The position numbers and the translations under genes are program-made. Positions 17,878 through 26,540 of a DNA stretch of 64,000 nt are shown here, in pieces. The notes beneath the pieces are model-generated. The model was given only the letters and a program-made list of their open reading frames with translations, was not told where the DNA came from and made no database searches. The DNA comes from Planctomycetales bacterium 10988 (GTDB taxonomy: Bacteria > Planctomycetota > Planctomycetia > Pirellulales > Pb10988). The number at the start of each line of letters is the position of its first letter. Position 1 is the first letter of the stretch. The stretch lies in assembly GCA_009664345.1 (NCBI GenBank), contig CP043547.1:5732709-5796708 (forward strand), in the 5' to 3' direction.

Positions 17878-18751
17878 GGGTTAGCTCCTTGAAAGCAATT
17901 CTTGAGGACTGGGCAAAACATTCGGGCAAGCTCTTTTGCAAAAGGCAAGCTCAATCATTTTGGCCGTTCGCTCTGAGGGAAACCATCCTAGTTCAAGTGT
18001 TGAAGGGGGCATCCATGCTCTCCCGATTGTTGATGACGAGCCTTTCTCTAAGATCTCCAGGAAGAACATTAGAAAGGAAGACTCTTCGATCCGGTGACGA
18101 TTTGGCAGGACTGCTCATCGTAGTGGGGTCGAGCAGTGCCTGTCCGCCTCGTTGACATTAGCCAGAGGAACTTGTGGAGGTCTGCATTTCCCAAAATTTC
18201 CATCTGACGATCTGGTGCTGATGCGTTATTGATACTGAGTCTCAATATCACATCCATGACCCGATTTTAAAAAGCAATCGGCCTGTGTCAAGCAAACTCG
18301 CCTTCTTTTTCGCATCTATTCTTGTAAAAAATACGAAATCCCCCCAATTACGCGAAAAAGACCCTCAAAAACTGTTCAAAAAAACAGACAGTCCGAACCT
18401 TTGCAGCTCGCTCAAGACTCGCTTTTGAAGAAGTCAAGCCGCTGATACTGTCTAAACGCTGGAACTTTCTACATCGGAAAATGGTAATTTCTACAAACGG
18501 TATAATCGGTAAAATTCATTAAATTGGAATGACTAGTAAGATCTAGGAAAAAAGGGAATCCCTGGGTCAAAGCGACGATTCAGATTAGTAAGAATGTAGA
18601 GTTCCCGAGAGTACCTTTTGGGAACCAGCACACACCAATTTGCGAAGTACCCAGCATCCACCAGGTTGAGTCAGTACCTTCCCCACTCAATCTCGGTAGC
18701 CAGGGAAAGCAGTCTTCCCAATGAATTCCATCCCTCTCGGAGGATCCATAA
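17878..18751. other. long divergent intergenic region between hemP pair and TonB receptor
   Basis: These 874 bp hold the Fur-like site at 18230-18250. They also hold a 10-bp inverted repeat (TCTTTTTCGC at 18304-18313, GCGAAAAAGA at 18352-18361) with no T tract. Two short minus-strand open frames (17881-18069 and 18069-18257) have no family resemblance and no clear ribosome site, so I do not call them genes. The ribosome site of the TonB receptor (GGAGG) is at about 18739-18743. Confidence 0.6.
18230..18250. promoter_or_regulatory. Fur-box-like operator
   Basis: A 21-bp near-perfect palindrome (TGATACTGAG, T, CTCAATATCA) has 9 of 10 paired positions matching. Its central 19 bp agree with the classical Fur consensus at 14 of 19 positions, including GATA, TGA, TCA and ATC blocks. 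It lies between the hemP pair and the TonB receptor, 352 bp and 501 bp from their start codons. The distances imply long leaders, or another promoter that I cannot place. Confidence 0.7.
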
Positions 18752-21292
18752 GTGCCACTTACTGCCTTTCCCAAGTTAGGTAAAAGGATACAAATCAAGA
18801 GGCTGGCCTACTGTAGCTTGCTAATGATTCCTTTTGCTGGTCTCTCTGCAACAGGTTGGGGGCAACAGATTACTGCTCCTATCATCAAGACCTCGATGCA
18901 GCCAACGCCTTCTCCCGCGGATGATGCTCAACCGCCTACTCCTCCCGCTGCGGACGGAGAAGTGGAAACCCTCGATCCGGTTGAGGTCGAAGGAGAAATT
19001 CAACAGCCTGAAGAGGCCCCCGCTCCTCCGGAAGTCGATGACTTTGATCCGCCCAGCCCGCCGCCACCGACGCCAGTTCCTACTGATCCGGCAGAGACCG
19101 GGGCTCCGGCGAGTGAGATCTTTGGCCCAAGTGCGATCGGAATCGAAACCGGCGGACGTACGACAAACATTAACGCCGAACAACTTCAGCGAACGCTTAC
19201 CCAAGACATTCGAGACGCGATTCGCTATGAACCCGGCGTCTATGTGGAGTCGAGCGGCGAACGGTTTGGAAATCAGAACTTCAACATTCGTGGTCTCGAA
19301 GGAAATCGTGTTCTCATCACCGTTGACGGCATCCGCGTCCCGGAAGGCTTTAGCTTTCCGCCAGGTCGTGACTTAGGCCGAGACGTAGTGGACTTCGACG
19401 CGATTAAAGAAATCGACATCGCCCGCGGTGCCGGATCGCTGGTGTATGGAAGTGATTCGCTCGGCGGGGTGGTCGCTTATACGACCTTCGATCCCGCGGA
19501 CTTGCTGCTTGGGGATGATAGCTATTTAAGCTTGAAAAGTGGTTTCTTTACCGAAGATGAACAATTTGCCCACACGATGCGGGTTGCCGAACGCGTCGGC
19601 GATTGGGAAGCCCTGTTGATCTATACTCGCCGCGATGGCCATGAAGTTGAAACCAATGGGCCGCTTCCGATCAATCCGCAAGATTTCTTCAGTAATAGCT
19701 TTCTTGGAAAGTTAGTTTACAACATCGATAACCATCAATTCATTCGCTTCACTGGTGAATTTTCCGATCAAGAAGTGGGAACGAATTTGCTCACAGACCT
19801 GAGTAGCGGAGGATTTTCGCCAGATTCGATTATCTCCTCCGGAGCCGATGACGATAGTCGCCGCTATCGTCTGGGATTGGATCATGAGTTCTTCGATCCC
19901 ACCGGACCGTTCTGGCAGCGGGCGCGAACCCAAGTTTACTATCAGGATTATTACATCGATAGTGATCAACAAGATCGCCGGATTCGGACGTCCTTTGGTC
20001 CTCCGATGCCTCCGCAGATGGTTCGCCGTGAACGCTTGGAGCAATTCGATCAACGGAATCTCGGCGGTCGGCAGTATTTCGAAGTGGAGTTTGAAGGCTT
20101 TGCTCGTGAAGAACACCGAGTCATCTTCGGTTGGGATTTCGATGCTTCCTATATTTTGCGAGCACAAAATGGCGTGGAAGTGAACGAAACGCTTGGCACT
20201 TCGACCCAGAACTTCGCCTTGCAACAATTCCCGAACAAACTCTTTCCCGATAGTACCGTGCGTCGTGCAGGAGCCTTCATTCAAGATGAATTCGAGATCA
20301 TGAATGGCTTGATTACCTTGCGACCGGGGGTTCGTGGAGAGCTGTTTGACTTGCACGTTCGTCCGGATGAGATTTTCAACGCGAATTCGGTGGCTCCGGA
20401 AGATGAGCCGCATGACTTCAACGATCAGGCTCTTTTGCCGAAGTTGGATATCATTCTGGCAATGACCGACGAATGGGATTTGCAGGTGAATTACGCCCGC
20501 GGCTATCAAGCCCCGCCGTTTGATTCGAACATTTTGTTCAGCAATTTAAGCGGTTTCTTCCAATACGTGGTCAATCCGAATCCCGATCTCCAGTCGGAAT
20601 TCAGTGACAACTTCCAAATTGGGGTCACGCATGCTGGGCGACGCGGCAGCTTCTATGCGAATGCCTATTACAATGAGTACGATGGCTTCATCAATCAAAC
20701 GGTCACCGATGTGCAAATCTTGCCCGGTGGGATTCCCCGCTTGATTTTTGAACAAACCAACTTGGAACGAGCCGAGATTTACGGTTGGGAATTTGCTGCC
20801 GAACGCTTGATCATGCCTTATGGTGATCCGCGTCTGCAAAGCCAACGTCATCCGCTGCCTGGGCTTTATGCCTTCGCGAATGGGGCTTATGCGGTCGGGA
20901 ATGATGAACAGAACGATCAACCGATCAACTCGATTGTCCCTTACACCAGTGTTTTGGGGGTCCGTTGGCAAGCTCCTTGCGATGTCTGGGGAGTCAGCTT
21001 CCTCAGCACATTGCGAGCTGAAAAAAGCCAGAATCGCGTGGCGACCGATGATTCGTTCGCCGGACAATTTGATGGTGGCTTCTTTGCTCCTCCTGGCTAC
21101 GGCGTTTTCGATCTCGTCGGATATTACAAGCCTTACGACAATTTGACCGTGAACTGGGGTGTGTTCAACATCTTTGACAAGGTCTATTGGGACTGGCTCA
21201 ATGTCCGCGACGTGCCTGCTGACAATGACTTAGTTCTTCGCTTGGCCGAACCTGGGATCAATGGGCGAATTTCCGTCACCTTGAACTATTAA
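18752..21292 (+). CDS. TonB-dependent heme/hemoglobin-type outer-membrane receptor
   Basis: The 846-residue protein starts at GTG 18752 behind GGAGG and has a signal peptide ending near SATGWG. A proline/glutamate-rich linker (about 40-125) contains a TonB-box-like ETLDPVEVEGE. The plug domain follows (about 135-250: YEPGVYVE, FNIRGLEGNRVLITVDGIRVPE, RGAGSLVYGSDSLGG), then a 22-strand-type barrel ending in an aromatic residue (ISVTLNY). The plug motifs match the hemoglobin/transferrin/lactoferrin receptor group. The divergent tandem hemP genes and the Fur-like palindrome support heme-iron uptake. The gene is followed by a strong terminator at 21395-21441. Confidence 0.92.
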   Translation: MPLTAFPKLGKRIQIKRLAYCSLLMIPFAGLSATGWGQQITAPIIKTSMQPTPSPADDAQPPTPPAADGEVETLDPVEVEGEIQQPEEAPAPPEVDDFDPPSPPPPTPVPTDPAETGAPASEIFGPSAIGIETGGRTTNINAEQLQRTLTQDIRDAIRYEPGVYVESSGERFGNQNFNIRGLEGNRVLITVDGIRVPEGFSFPPGRDLGRDVVDFDAIKEIDIARGAGSLVYGSDSLGGVVAYTTFDPADLLLGDDSYLSLKSGFFTEDEQFAHTMRVAERVGDWEALLIYTRRDGHEVETNGPLPINPQDFFSNSFLGKLVYNIDNHQFIRFTGEFSDQEVGTNLLTDLSSGGFSPDSIISSGADDDSRRYRLGLDHEFFDPTGPFWQRARTQVYYQDYYIDSDQQDRRIRTSFGPPMPPQMVRRERLEQFDQRNLGGRQYFEVEFEGFAREEHRVIFGWDFDASYILRAQNGVEVNETLGTSTQNFALQQFPNKLFPDSTVRRAGAFIQDEFEIMNGLITLRPGVRGELFDLHVRPDEIFNANSVAPEDEPHDFNDQALLPKLDIILAMTDEWDLQVNYARGYQAPPFDSNILFSNLSGFFQYVVNPNPDLQSEFSDNFQIGVTHAGRRGSFYANAYYNEYDGFINQTVTDVQILPGGIPRLIFEQTNLERAEIYGWEFAAERLIMPYGDPRLQSQRHPLPGLYAFANGAYAVGNDEQNDQPINSIVPYTSVLGVRWQAPCDVWGVSFLSTLRAEKSQNRVATDDSFAGQFDGGFFAPPGYGVFDLVGYYKPYDNLTVNWGVFNIFDKVYWDWLNVRDVPADNDLVLRLAEPGINGRISVTLNY

Positions 21293-21628
21293 TCCTCAGG
21301 AAGAACAAGCAAATCTGCCGATACTACCTGTAGAAAACAATTGCATTTTTCAGCCCTAGCAGGAAGGATTCTTGCAACGGTTGGAAACGAATCGAACGTA
21401 TGTTCTCCGAACGGAACTTCAGGAGAACATACGTTTTTTCTTTTTAGCAGCATCTTTTCTTTCTCCCTTCTTTTCTTGCCTTCCCATTGTTGAAAACCAC
21501 GGCAGTTTCTCTAGCCGCAGGTTTCCAAGCCCGTCTCTCTGCGATACGCTTCAGTATGCGCAATCCATGAAATTCCCCACGGTTCTTTTCCTGTTGAGAA
21601 GATCATTTCAGAGAAGGAAGCTTCCCAG
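21293..21628. other. intergenic region with terminator and aldehyde dehydrogenase leader
   Basis: Besides the terminator at 21395-21441, the right side holds the leader of the aldehyde dehydrogenase gene with a GAGAAGGAAG ribosome-site region near 21608-21620. No extra gene is seen. Confidence 0.55.
21395..21441 (+). terminator. intrinsic terminator after TonB receptor
   Basis: A perfect 14-bp stem (AACGTATGTTCTCC at 21395-21408 with GGAGAACATACGTT at 21422-21435) and a 13-base loop are followed directly by a T-rich tract. It lies about 100 bp past the receptor stop. Confidence 0.92.
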
Positions 21629-23047
21629 ATGAAGATGTTTTTAAATAGTGAATGGGTCGATCGAAGCGAAACCATTGATGTCCTCAATCCGTATGATGGG
21701 TCTGTTGTTGATACCGTTCCGAAAGGAACTGGAGATGATGTTGACAAAGCCGTCGAAGGCTTGAAAGCCGGGGCGGAAACGATGCGGAAGATGACCGCTT
21801 ACCGCCGCTTCGAGATTTTGCAAACCGCCACGCAGATCATGCGGGAACGGAAGGAAGACCTTGCCCAAACGCTTAGTAAAGAAGAAGGCAAGACCATCAA
21901 AGAGGCCCGCGGCGAAATTGACCGATCTAGCCAAACGATGGAGCTTTCCGCCGAAGAGGCCAAACGAATTTATGGCGAAGTTCTGCCTTTGGATGCCGCT
22001 TCGCACGGCGCGGGGAAATTTGGCTTTACTCTGCGGATTCCATGCGGCATCGTCGGGGCGATTTCTCCGTTCAATTTTCCGTTGAATCTCGTCACCCACA
22101 AAGTCGGTCCTGCCATCGCTGCTGGAAATGCGGTGCTGCTCAAACCTGCCAGCGATACTCCATTGATTGCGATGAAGCTCGTGGAGATTCTATTGGAAGC
22201 GGGTCTTCCCACTGAAGCAATTGCGATTATCACTGGCTCGGGAAAAGAAATCGGCAAGGCCATCTGTACCAATCCGCATATTCGCAAGATTACCTTCACC
22301 GGCTCGCGCGAAGTCGGCGAAGCGATTTGCAAAATGGCCGGCCTCAAAAAAGTCACCATGGAGCTTGGTTCGAATTGTCCTTTGGTCGTCATGCCGGATG
22401 CGGATTTGGACAAAGTGGCGAAGTTGACGGTAGCGACTGGCTTTGCAAATGCGGGGCAAGTTTGCATCTCCGCCCAACGGATCTTGGTCGATAAGAGCGT
22501 TTACGACGAGTATTTGGAGCGGTTAGAGAAAGAAACCCAACAAGTGAAGGCGGGCAATCAGCTCTTGGAAGAATCCGGGATGGGGCCGATGGTTCGTGAA
22601 TCGGATGCCGTGAGAGTGGCCGAATGGATTGACGAAGCGGTCTCCGGTGGGGCACGTAAACTCTGCGGCGGCGAACGTCAGGGAGCCTTGCTCACGCCGA
22701 CCGTTTTGGCCGATGTCAAACCGGAGATGAAGGTTTCTTACGATGAAGTCTTTGGTCCCACGGTTGCGGTCAGTCATACGAGTGATATTGAAGAAGCCAT
22801 CCGCAGTGCCAGCAATACCAACTATGGCTTGAGTGCGGCGATCTTCACCCAAGATATCGACCGGGCTTTGAAATTCGCCAGAGAGGTTCCTTCCGGAAAT
22901 ATTCATATCAACTGGGGAACCGCTTGGCGAGCGGACCTCATGCCCTACGGAGGTCTCAAAGATAGCGGCCTCGGCAAAGAAGGCCCGAAGTACGCCATCG
23001 AGGAAATGACCGAATCCAAAACGGTTGTCATTCATGGAAAGGATTGA
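21629..23047 (+). CDS. aldehyde dehydrogenase family protein
   Basis: The 472-residue protein is a full-length NAD(P)-dependent aldehyde dehydrogenase. Asn149 in SPFNFPLN, the Rossmann-type FTGSREVG, the general base Glu245 (ELGSNCPLV) and nucleophile Cys279 (GQVCISAQR) are all present. The C-terminal GLKDSGLGKEG is canonical. The NCPLVVMPDADLD stretch resembles the lactaldehyde/non-phosphorylating glyceraldehyde-3-phosphate dehydrogenase subgroup, but the substrate cannot be fixed. It stands alone, with the four-helix-bundle element starting 25 bp after its stop. Confidence 0.93.
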   Translation: MKMFLNSEWVDRSETIDVLNPYDGSVVDTVPKGTGDDVDKAVEGLKAGAETMRKMTAYRRFEILQTATQIMRERKEDLAQTLSKEEGKTIKEARGEIDRSSQTMELSAEEAKRIYGEVLPLDAASHGAGKFGFTLRIPCGIVGAISPFNFPLNLVTHKVGPAIAAGNAVLLKPASDTPLIAMKLVEILLEAGLPTEAIAIITGSGKEIGKAICTNPHIRKITFTGSREVGEAICKMAGLKKVTMELGSNCPLVVMPDADLDKVAKLTVATGFANAGQVCISAQRILVDKSVYDEYLERLEKETQQVKAGNQLLEESGMGPMVRESDAVRVAEWIDEAVSGGARKLCGGERQGALLTPTVLADVKPEMKVSYDEVFGPTVAVSHTSDIEEAIRSASNTNYGLSAAIFTQDIDRALKFAREVPSGNIHINWGTAWRADLMPYGGLKDSGLGKEGPKYAIEEMTESKTVVIHGKD

Positions 23048-23071
23048 GGGCGGGGAAGCCCGTCTTGGCGA

Positions 23072-23164
23072 GGTTCCACGAATGCCAGGGTGACGAATCG
23101 TGTTCGGTGTTCGGTATTCAGTGTTCGGTACTTGGGAGGAATGCTTTTCGGCAAGCGTGAATTG
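23072..23164 (+). repeat. left inverted repeat arm of the IVS-like element
   Basis: Heptamers are TTCGGTG (23103), TTCGGTA (23110), TTCAGTG (23117) and TTCGGTA (23124), followed by CTTGGG at 23131. The R position reads G-G-A-G. Two further degenerate heptamers (TTCAGAG, TTCGGAA) occur at 23186-23199, inside the element. Confidence 0.85.
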
Positions 23165-23218
23165 GAAGCAGGGTGACGGCTAGGTTTCAGAGTTCGGAAG
23201 AGAATGTCTGAGAGGAAT

Positions 23219-23581
23219 TTAGCTTTTTGAAGAATTAGAGTTAATGGATTGTGTGAGGCGGGTCAACATCCGGGCGATCCCTTTCGTTTCTTCGACAAGG
23301 TATTTCATGTTTTGTTGATTGATCATTTCGACCTTCGCTGCGATGTAACCCTGGGTGCGAAGTTCGGCAGCCGAACCTTTTGCGATTCTCAAGAACCGTT
23401 CAAAGTCCTTCCCTTCGCGTTCACATCCCTCGGCGATGTTGGAAGCGATAGAGACAGCCGCTCGTTGCATTTGATCTTTCATGCCAAAATCGCGGCTCTC
23501 TCTTGTTACTTGATAAACAAAGACTGCCAGATTGCAAGATCGTTTCCAAACATCAAGGTCTTCAAACGATTGAAATGCCAT
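23219..23581 (-). CDS. four-helix-bundle protein, S23/IVP family (TIGR02436)
   Basis: The 120-residue protein begins MAFQSFEDLDVWKRSCNLAV and contains DFGMKDQMQRAAVSIASNIAEG, the signature of the S23 ribosomal/intervening-sequence protein family (PF05635/TIGR02436), to which DGR accessory protein Avd is related. The family forms a pentameric four-helix bundle with a basic surface and is thought to bind nucleic acid. It was first found in insertions within 23S rRNA. Here the gene lies between two about 94-bp inverted repeats that carry heptamer arrays, suggesting the protein recognises them. Its strand is opposite to both flanking genes, and no reverse transcriptase or variable repeat is nearby. 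Confidence 0.93.
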   Translation of the reverse strand: MAFQSFEDLDVWKRSCNLAVFVYQVTRESRDFGMKDQMQRAAVSIASNIAEGCEREGKDFERFLRIAKGSAAELRTQGYIAAKVEMINQQNMKYLVEETKGIARMLTRLTQSINSNSSKS

Positions 23582-24106
23582 ATTAGATTATTCCTCCAAC
23601 AAATTTGCCTCCTCCTTTTTATTTTGAAGGACTTTCGACTTCCAGCAAATTTTGGGTTTTTCTCTATCTCACGATTTCTTTCCTCCCTTCTTTCAATTCA
23701 CCGTTGCCAAAAAAGTATTCCTCCCAAGTACCGAACACCGAACACTGAAAACCGAACACAAATCCCAACCCTGGCATTCGTGGAACCCCGCGATTCCCTT
23801 TTCGCTCGTGCCTAAAAACTCCCCTTGCCAAAAACCCTTTGTTTCTGGCATAGTATCCCTTCCCAAAGGCACCCGCTCGGCCCAACTTTTCGGTGGCCAA
23901 AGCTTGTATCCCTTCTCAGGTGCGGCGGGAATCATCTCAGCGAAATACTTCTCTATCTCTCCTATTCTAATGCGATTTGCCGATAAATTCGGAATAAGCG
24001 AGATAATCCAAAAAGTTTATCAAAAAGACTAAATCTTACCGATCCTAGTCGTCGATACCGGAAGCGACGTTGCGAATCAGAGAACTAGACGGGAGAGAAC
24101 TATATC
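23582..24106. other. intergenic region: right arm of element and leader of the DUF11 gene
   Basis: The first 205 bp belong to the IVS-like element. From 23788 to 24106 there is no gene; GGGAGAGAA at 24091-24099 is the likely ribosome site of the following gene. Confidence 0.55.
23694..23787 (-). repeat. right inverted repeat arm of the IVS-like element
   Basis: Read on the minus strand, the heptamers are TTCGGTT, TTCAGTG, TTCGGTG and TTCGGTA (23756 down to 23729), then CTTGGG. The R position reads G-A-G-G, so the two arms of this element are distinguishable. Confidence 0.85.
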
Positions 24107-26242
24107 ATGTATCAACGCATGCTCGGCTTGACGACGATCGTCGCGCTAGCCTTAGGAACTTTGGTGACCCTGTATGGGCAAGATGGAGTCCCTGCGCCGG
24201 ATTCCTCCAAGGCAGAGAAGCAGAAAGTCCCTGCCAGTGTGATGTCGGACGGATCGGCCTTGGCTCAAGTGCAGTCCAATCCGACCTATCGCACCCAGCA
24301 ACCTTATTACACCCCCCCGCAACCCCAAGCGGAATCGTCCGAGGGAACAAGCCGGCGGCTTCCTAGCTACCGCTCTGCGTACCCTTCGACTACCCCTCAA
24401 TCGGGACAAGCTCCCACGGGGCAACCTTCCGCTTATCGTTCGCAGATTGGGGAAACGCCATCGACTCCGACAGGCGGGCCCACGGTCGATGAACGCTATC
24501 GTCCTCCGGCAGGTACGATGCCGACGACCGAGCGATTGCCGGCTCAAGGATCACGTTATCCTGCAACGGAAGCGACTTCGCCTTATACACGTCGTGCTCC
24601 CGAACGCATCGGGGCTCGTTATGCGGATACTTCCGAAGGCCCAGCCGGAGAGCTGCCGAACCCGCAAGAAGAAACCACTGCGGAGCCACCCCAAGAGACG
24701 GAAGTGACTCCGACCATTGAAGTCGAAGAATCTCAGCCTGTGAACAGTGTCCCGCCAGCCGATTCCAAAACAGTGTTGCGGGAAATTGAAATGCCAGTCC
24801 TGGTAGTGACTTCCACCGGGCCTGAAGAGATTGTGATGAAAAAAGAGGCGAACTTCGAAATCGCCATCAGCAATCGCGGTCAAGTGGATGCGGAAAATGT
24901 TCATGCGACGATTACCCTGCCGGATTGGGCGGAGTTGATTTTTGCTCGACCTTCCTTACCTAGTCAAGTTTCACAATTCCCCGAGAGCAACGAACCGATC
25001 TCCTGGAAGATCGACCGTTTGCCGGCTGGAAAGTCACAAAACCTGACCCTGCGATTGATTCCCAAGTCGGGCGAACCGATGCTGATGAACATCGAAGTGA
25101 CTTCCGCTCCGACCGTTGCCAGCACCGAGATCAATGTCTTGGAACCGAAATTGGCGATGGAAATCGAAGGTTCCGACGAAGCCCTGTATGGACGCTTACA
25201 AGTTTACCGCTTGAATCTGTCCAACCCTGGAACTGCCGATGCGGAAGAAGTCTTGCTGAAACTCTACCCCACCACGCCTGGGGAAAATGCTCCGGCCACG
25301 CATCGTTTGGGAACTTTGCGAGCGGGTGAAAAGAAGGTCATCGAACTTGAATTGACCCCACGCCAAGGGGGAACGCTGAAGATTAAATCGGAAGCTTTCG
25401 CCAACGGCGGATTGAGTGCCCAAGCGGAACAAAGCGTCCTTGTGCGAAAGCCAGCGTTGAAGATCGCCGTCGATGGTCCGAAGTTCCGATACGCCGGTTC
25501 CTCGGGAACTTATCGTGCGACGGTTGCCAATCCGGGAAATGCCTCGGCCCGCAACATTCAGGTCATCGCCTTGGTTCCCCCGGGAGCGAGCTTTGTCAGT
25601 TGCTCTGAAGGCGGTCGTTATGAAGAAGAGTTGGGCAAAGTTACCTGGCGATTCACCGATCTTCCGCCTGAAGGAGAGCAAGAAGTCTCTTGGCGATGTG
25701 AGTTAAATGAACCCGGTGTCACCCGAGCCCAAGCCGCTTGTGCTGCCGATGGGGACCTGCGAGATTCCGCCGCTGGGATTACCGAAGTCGAAGCGATTGC
25801 CGACTTGCTCTTTACCGTCAGCGATCCCCGTGGTCCGATCCCCGTTGGCGAACAAGTGGATTATGAAATCCGCCTCGCCAACCGTGGAACGAAGGCCGCT
25901 GAGAACATTCAAATCAACGCTTTCCTTTCCGCCGGACTCAATCCGATTGCTGCTGCTGGCGGACCGAAGTTCAGTCTTCACCGTGGCCAAGTCACCTTCG
26001 AACCGATCGCCAGTTTAGGACCGGGACAAGAAGTGACCTTGCAAATTTCTGCCGTTGCCACCGGAAGTGGAAACTTGGTCTTCCGTGCGGAGCTCCGTTG
26101 CGAAGCCTTGGACCTGAGCATCGCCGAAGAGGAGAGTACCCGGTTCTATTCGGATGAATTGAAATCCGAAACGTCGGAAGATAAGGAGAAGACGCCTGCT
26201 ACCACCCGTAGCCGCTACGGTCGCATCGGTCTGCAAGGCTAG
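24107..26242 (+). CDS. secreted DUF11-repeat protein
   Basis: The 711-residue protein has an N-terminal signal peptide (LTTIVALALGTLVTLYG). A low-complexity Pro/Ser/Thr/Gln-rich region runs to about residue 215. Four or more DUF11/CARDB-like immunoglobulin-type modules follow; recurrent features are VTSTGPEEIVMKKEANFEI, ISNRGQVDAENV, LSNPGTADAEEV, VANPGNASARNI and LANRGTKAAENI. Such proteins are abundant on planctomycete surfaces and are thought to be structural or adhesive. It is followed by its own terminator, then by a heptad hairpin element. Confidence 0.87.
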   Translation: MYQRMLGLTTIVALALGTLVTLYGQDGVPAPDSSKAEKQKVPASVMSDGSALAQVQSNPTYRTQQPYYTPPQPQAESSEGTSRRLPSYRSAYPSTTPQSGQAPTGQPSAYRSQIGETPSTPTGGPTVDERYRPPAGTMPTTERLPAQGSRYPATEATSPYTRRAPERIGARYADTSEGPAGELPNPQEETTAEPPQETEVTPTIEVEESQPVNSVPPADSKTVLREIEMPVLVVTSTGPEEIVMKKEANFEIAISNRGQVDAENVHATITLPDWAELIFARPSLPSQVSQFPESNEPISWKIDRLPAGKSQNLTLRLIPKSGEPMLMNIEVTSAPTVASTEINVLEPKLAMEIEGSDEALYGRLQVYRLNLSNPGTADAEEVLLKLYPTTPGENAPATHRLGTLRAGEKKVIELELTPRQGGTLKIKSEAFANGGLSAQAEQSVLVRKPALKIAVDGPKFRYAGSSGTYRATVANPGNASARNIQVIALVPPGASFVSCSEGGRYEEELGKVTWRFTDLPPEGEQEVSWRCELNEPGVTRAQAACAADGDLRDSAAGITEVEAIADLLFTVSDPRGPIPVGEQVDYEIRLANRGTKAAENIQINAFLSAGLNPIAAAGGPKFSLHRGQVTFEPIASLGPGQEVTLQISAVATGSGNLVFRAELRCEALDLSIAEEESTRFYSDELKSETSEDKEKTPATTRSRYGRIGLQG

Positions 26243-26282
26243 TTCCCCTCTCGATAAAACGTCGAAAAACTCTGTTCGCAAG

Positions 26283-26327
26283 CCAACGCCTTGGGCCAAC
26301 TTTGGTCCAAGGCGTTGGTTGTTTTTA
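26283..26327 (+). terminator. intrinsic terminator after the DUF11 gene
   Basis: A perfect 12-bp stem (CCAACGCCTTGG at 26283-26294 with CCAAGGCGTTGG at 26307-26318) is followed by TTGTTTTTA. Confidence 0.92.
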
Positions 26328-26376
26328 TGCGCGAGAAAAACGGGCCTTGGCGAAGGCTCGTGGGAGAAGAGCTCTA

Positions 26377-26540
26377 AATAGGTTTCGGGTTTCAGGATTC
26401 AGGTTTCAGGATTGGCGATGAAAATTGATCGGCTACCCACGCTCATTGGCAAAGATAGTTAGGACAAAATATTCACTTTCGCACCCAGTCGATTTTCACC
26501 CCAAGTCCCGAAACCTGAACCCTGAAACCCGAAACCTATT
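26377..26540. repeat. gene-less heptad inverted-repeat element (copy 2)
   Basis: The arms 26377-26414 and 26503-26540 are about 38-bp inverted repeats with two or three differences around an about 88-bp spacer. Each arm is AATAGGT, then four tandem heptamers (left TTCGGGT, TTCAGGA, TTCAGGT, TTCAGGA at 26384-26411; right, on the minus strand, TTCGGGT, TTCAGGG, TTCAGGT, TTCGGGA at 26533-26506), then TTGG or CTTGG. The plan equals that of the S23-bearing element, with G replacing T at the sixth base of the heptamer. Confidence 0.8.

Larger units (their letters stand above)
23072..23787. mobile_element. IVS-like element: S23/IVP gene between about 95-bp inverted repeats
   Basis: The left arm (23072-23164) and right arm (23694-23787) are imperfect inverted repeats of about 94 bp. 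The outer ends share an exact 20-base block starting GGTTCCACG. Next come four tandem heptamers of type TTCRGKN (23103-23130 left, 23729-23756 right), then CTTGGGAGGAAT, and finally a TGAATTG block. One gene, a four-helix-bundle protein, lies between. The layout (long terminal complementary arms, single S23-family ORF) copies that of 23S rRNA intervening sequences, but here it sits between two protein genes. No target duplication is obvious. Confidence 0.6.

Noticed and set aside
18304-18361. 10-bp inverted repeat as a terminator or operator
   Set aside because: A 38-base loop, no T tract and simple T/A-rich arms make a chance origin likely.
19712-20509. 265-codon minus-strand open frame
   Set aside because: Antisense to the TonB receptor barrel; no domain or ribosome site.
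23048-23071. CGGG/CCCG mini-hairpin as terminator of the aldehyde dehydrogenase gene
   Set aside because: Only a 4-bp stem and no T tract.
23219-23581. Diversity-generating retroelement (Avd-like protein)
   Set aside because: The protein is of the Avd-related S23 fold, but no reverse transcriptase, template repeat or variable repeat is visible nearby.
23103-23756. Short tandem repeats considered as a CRISPR array
   Set aside because: The repeats are 7 bp, directly adjacent without spacers and arranged as paired inverted arms; no cas genes are present.
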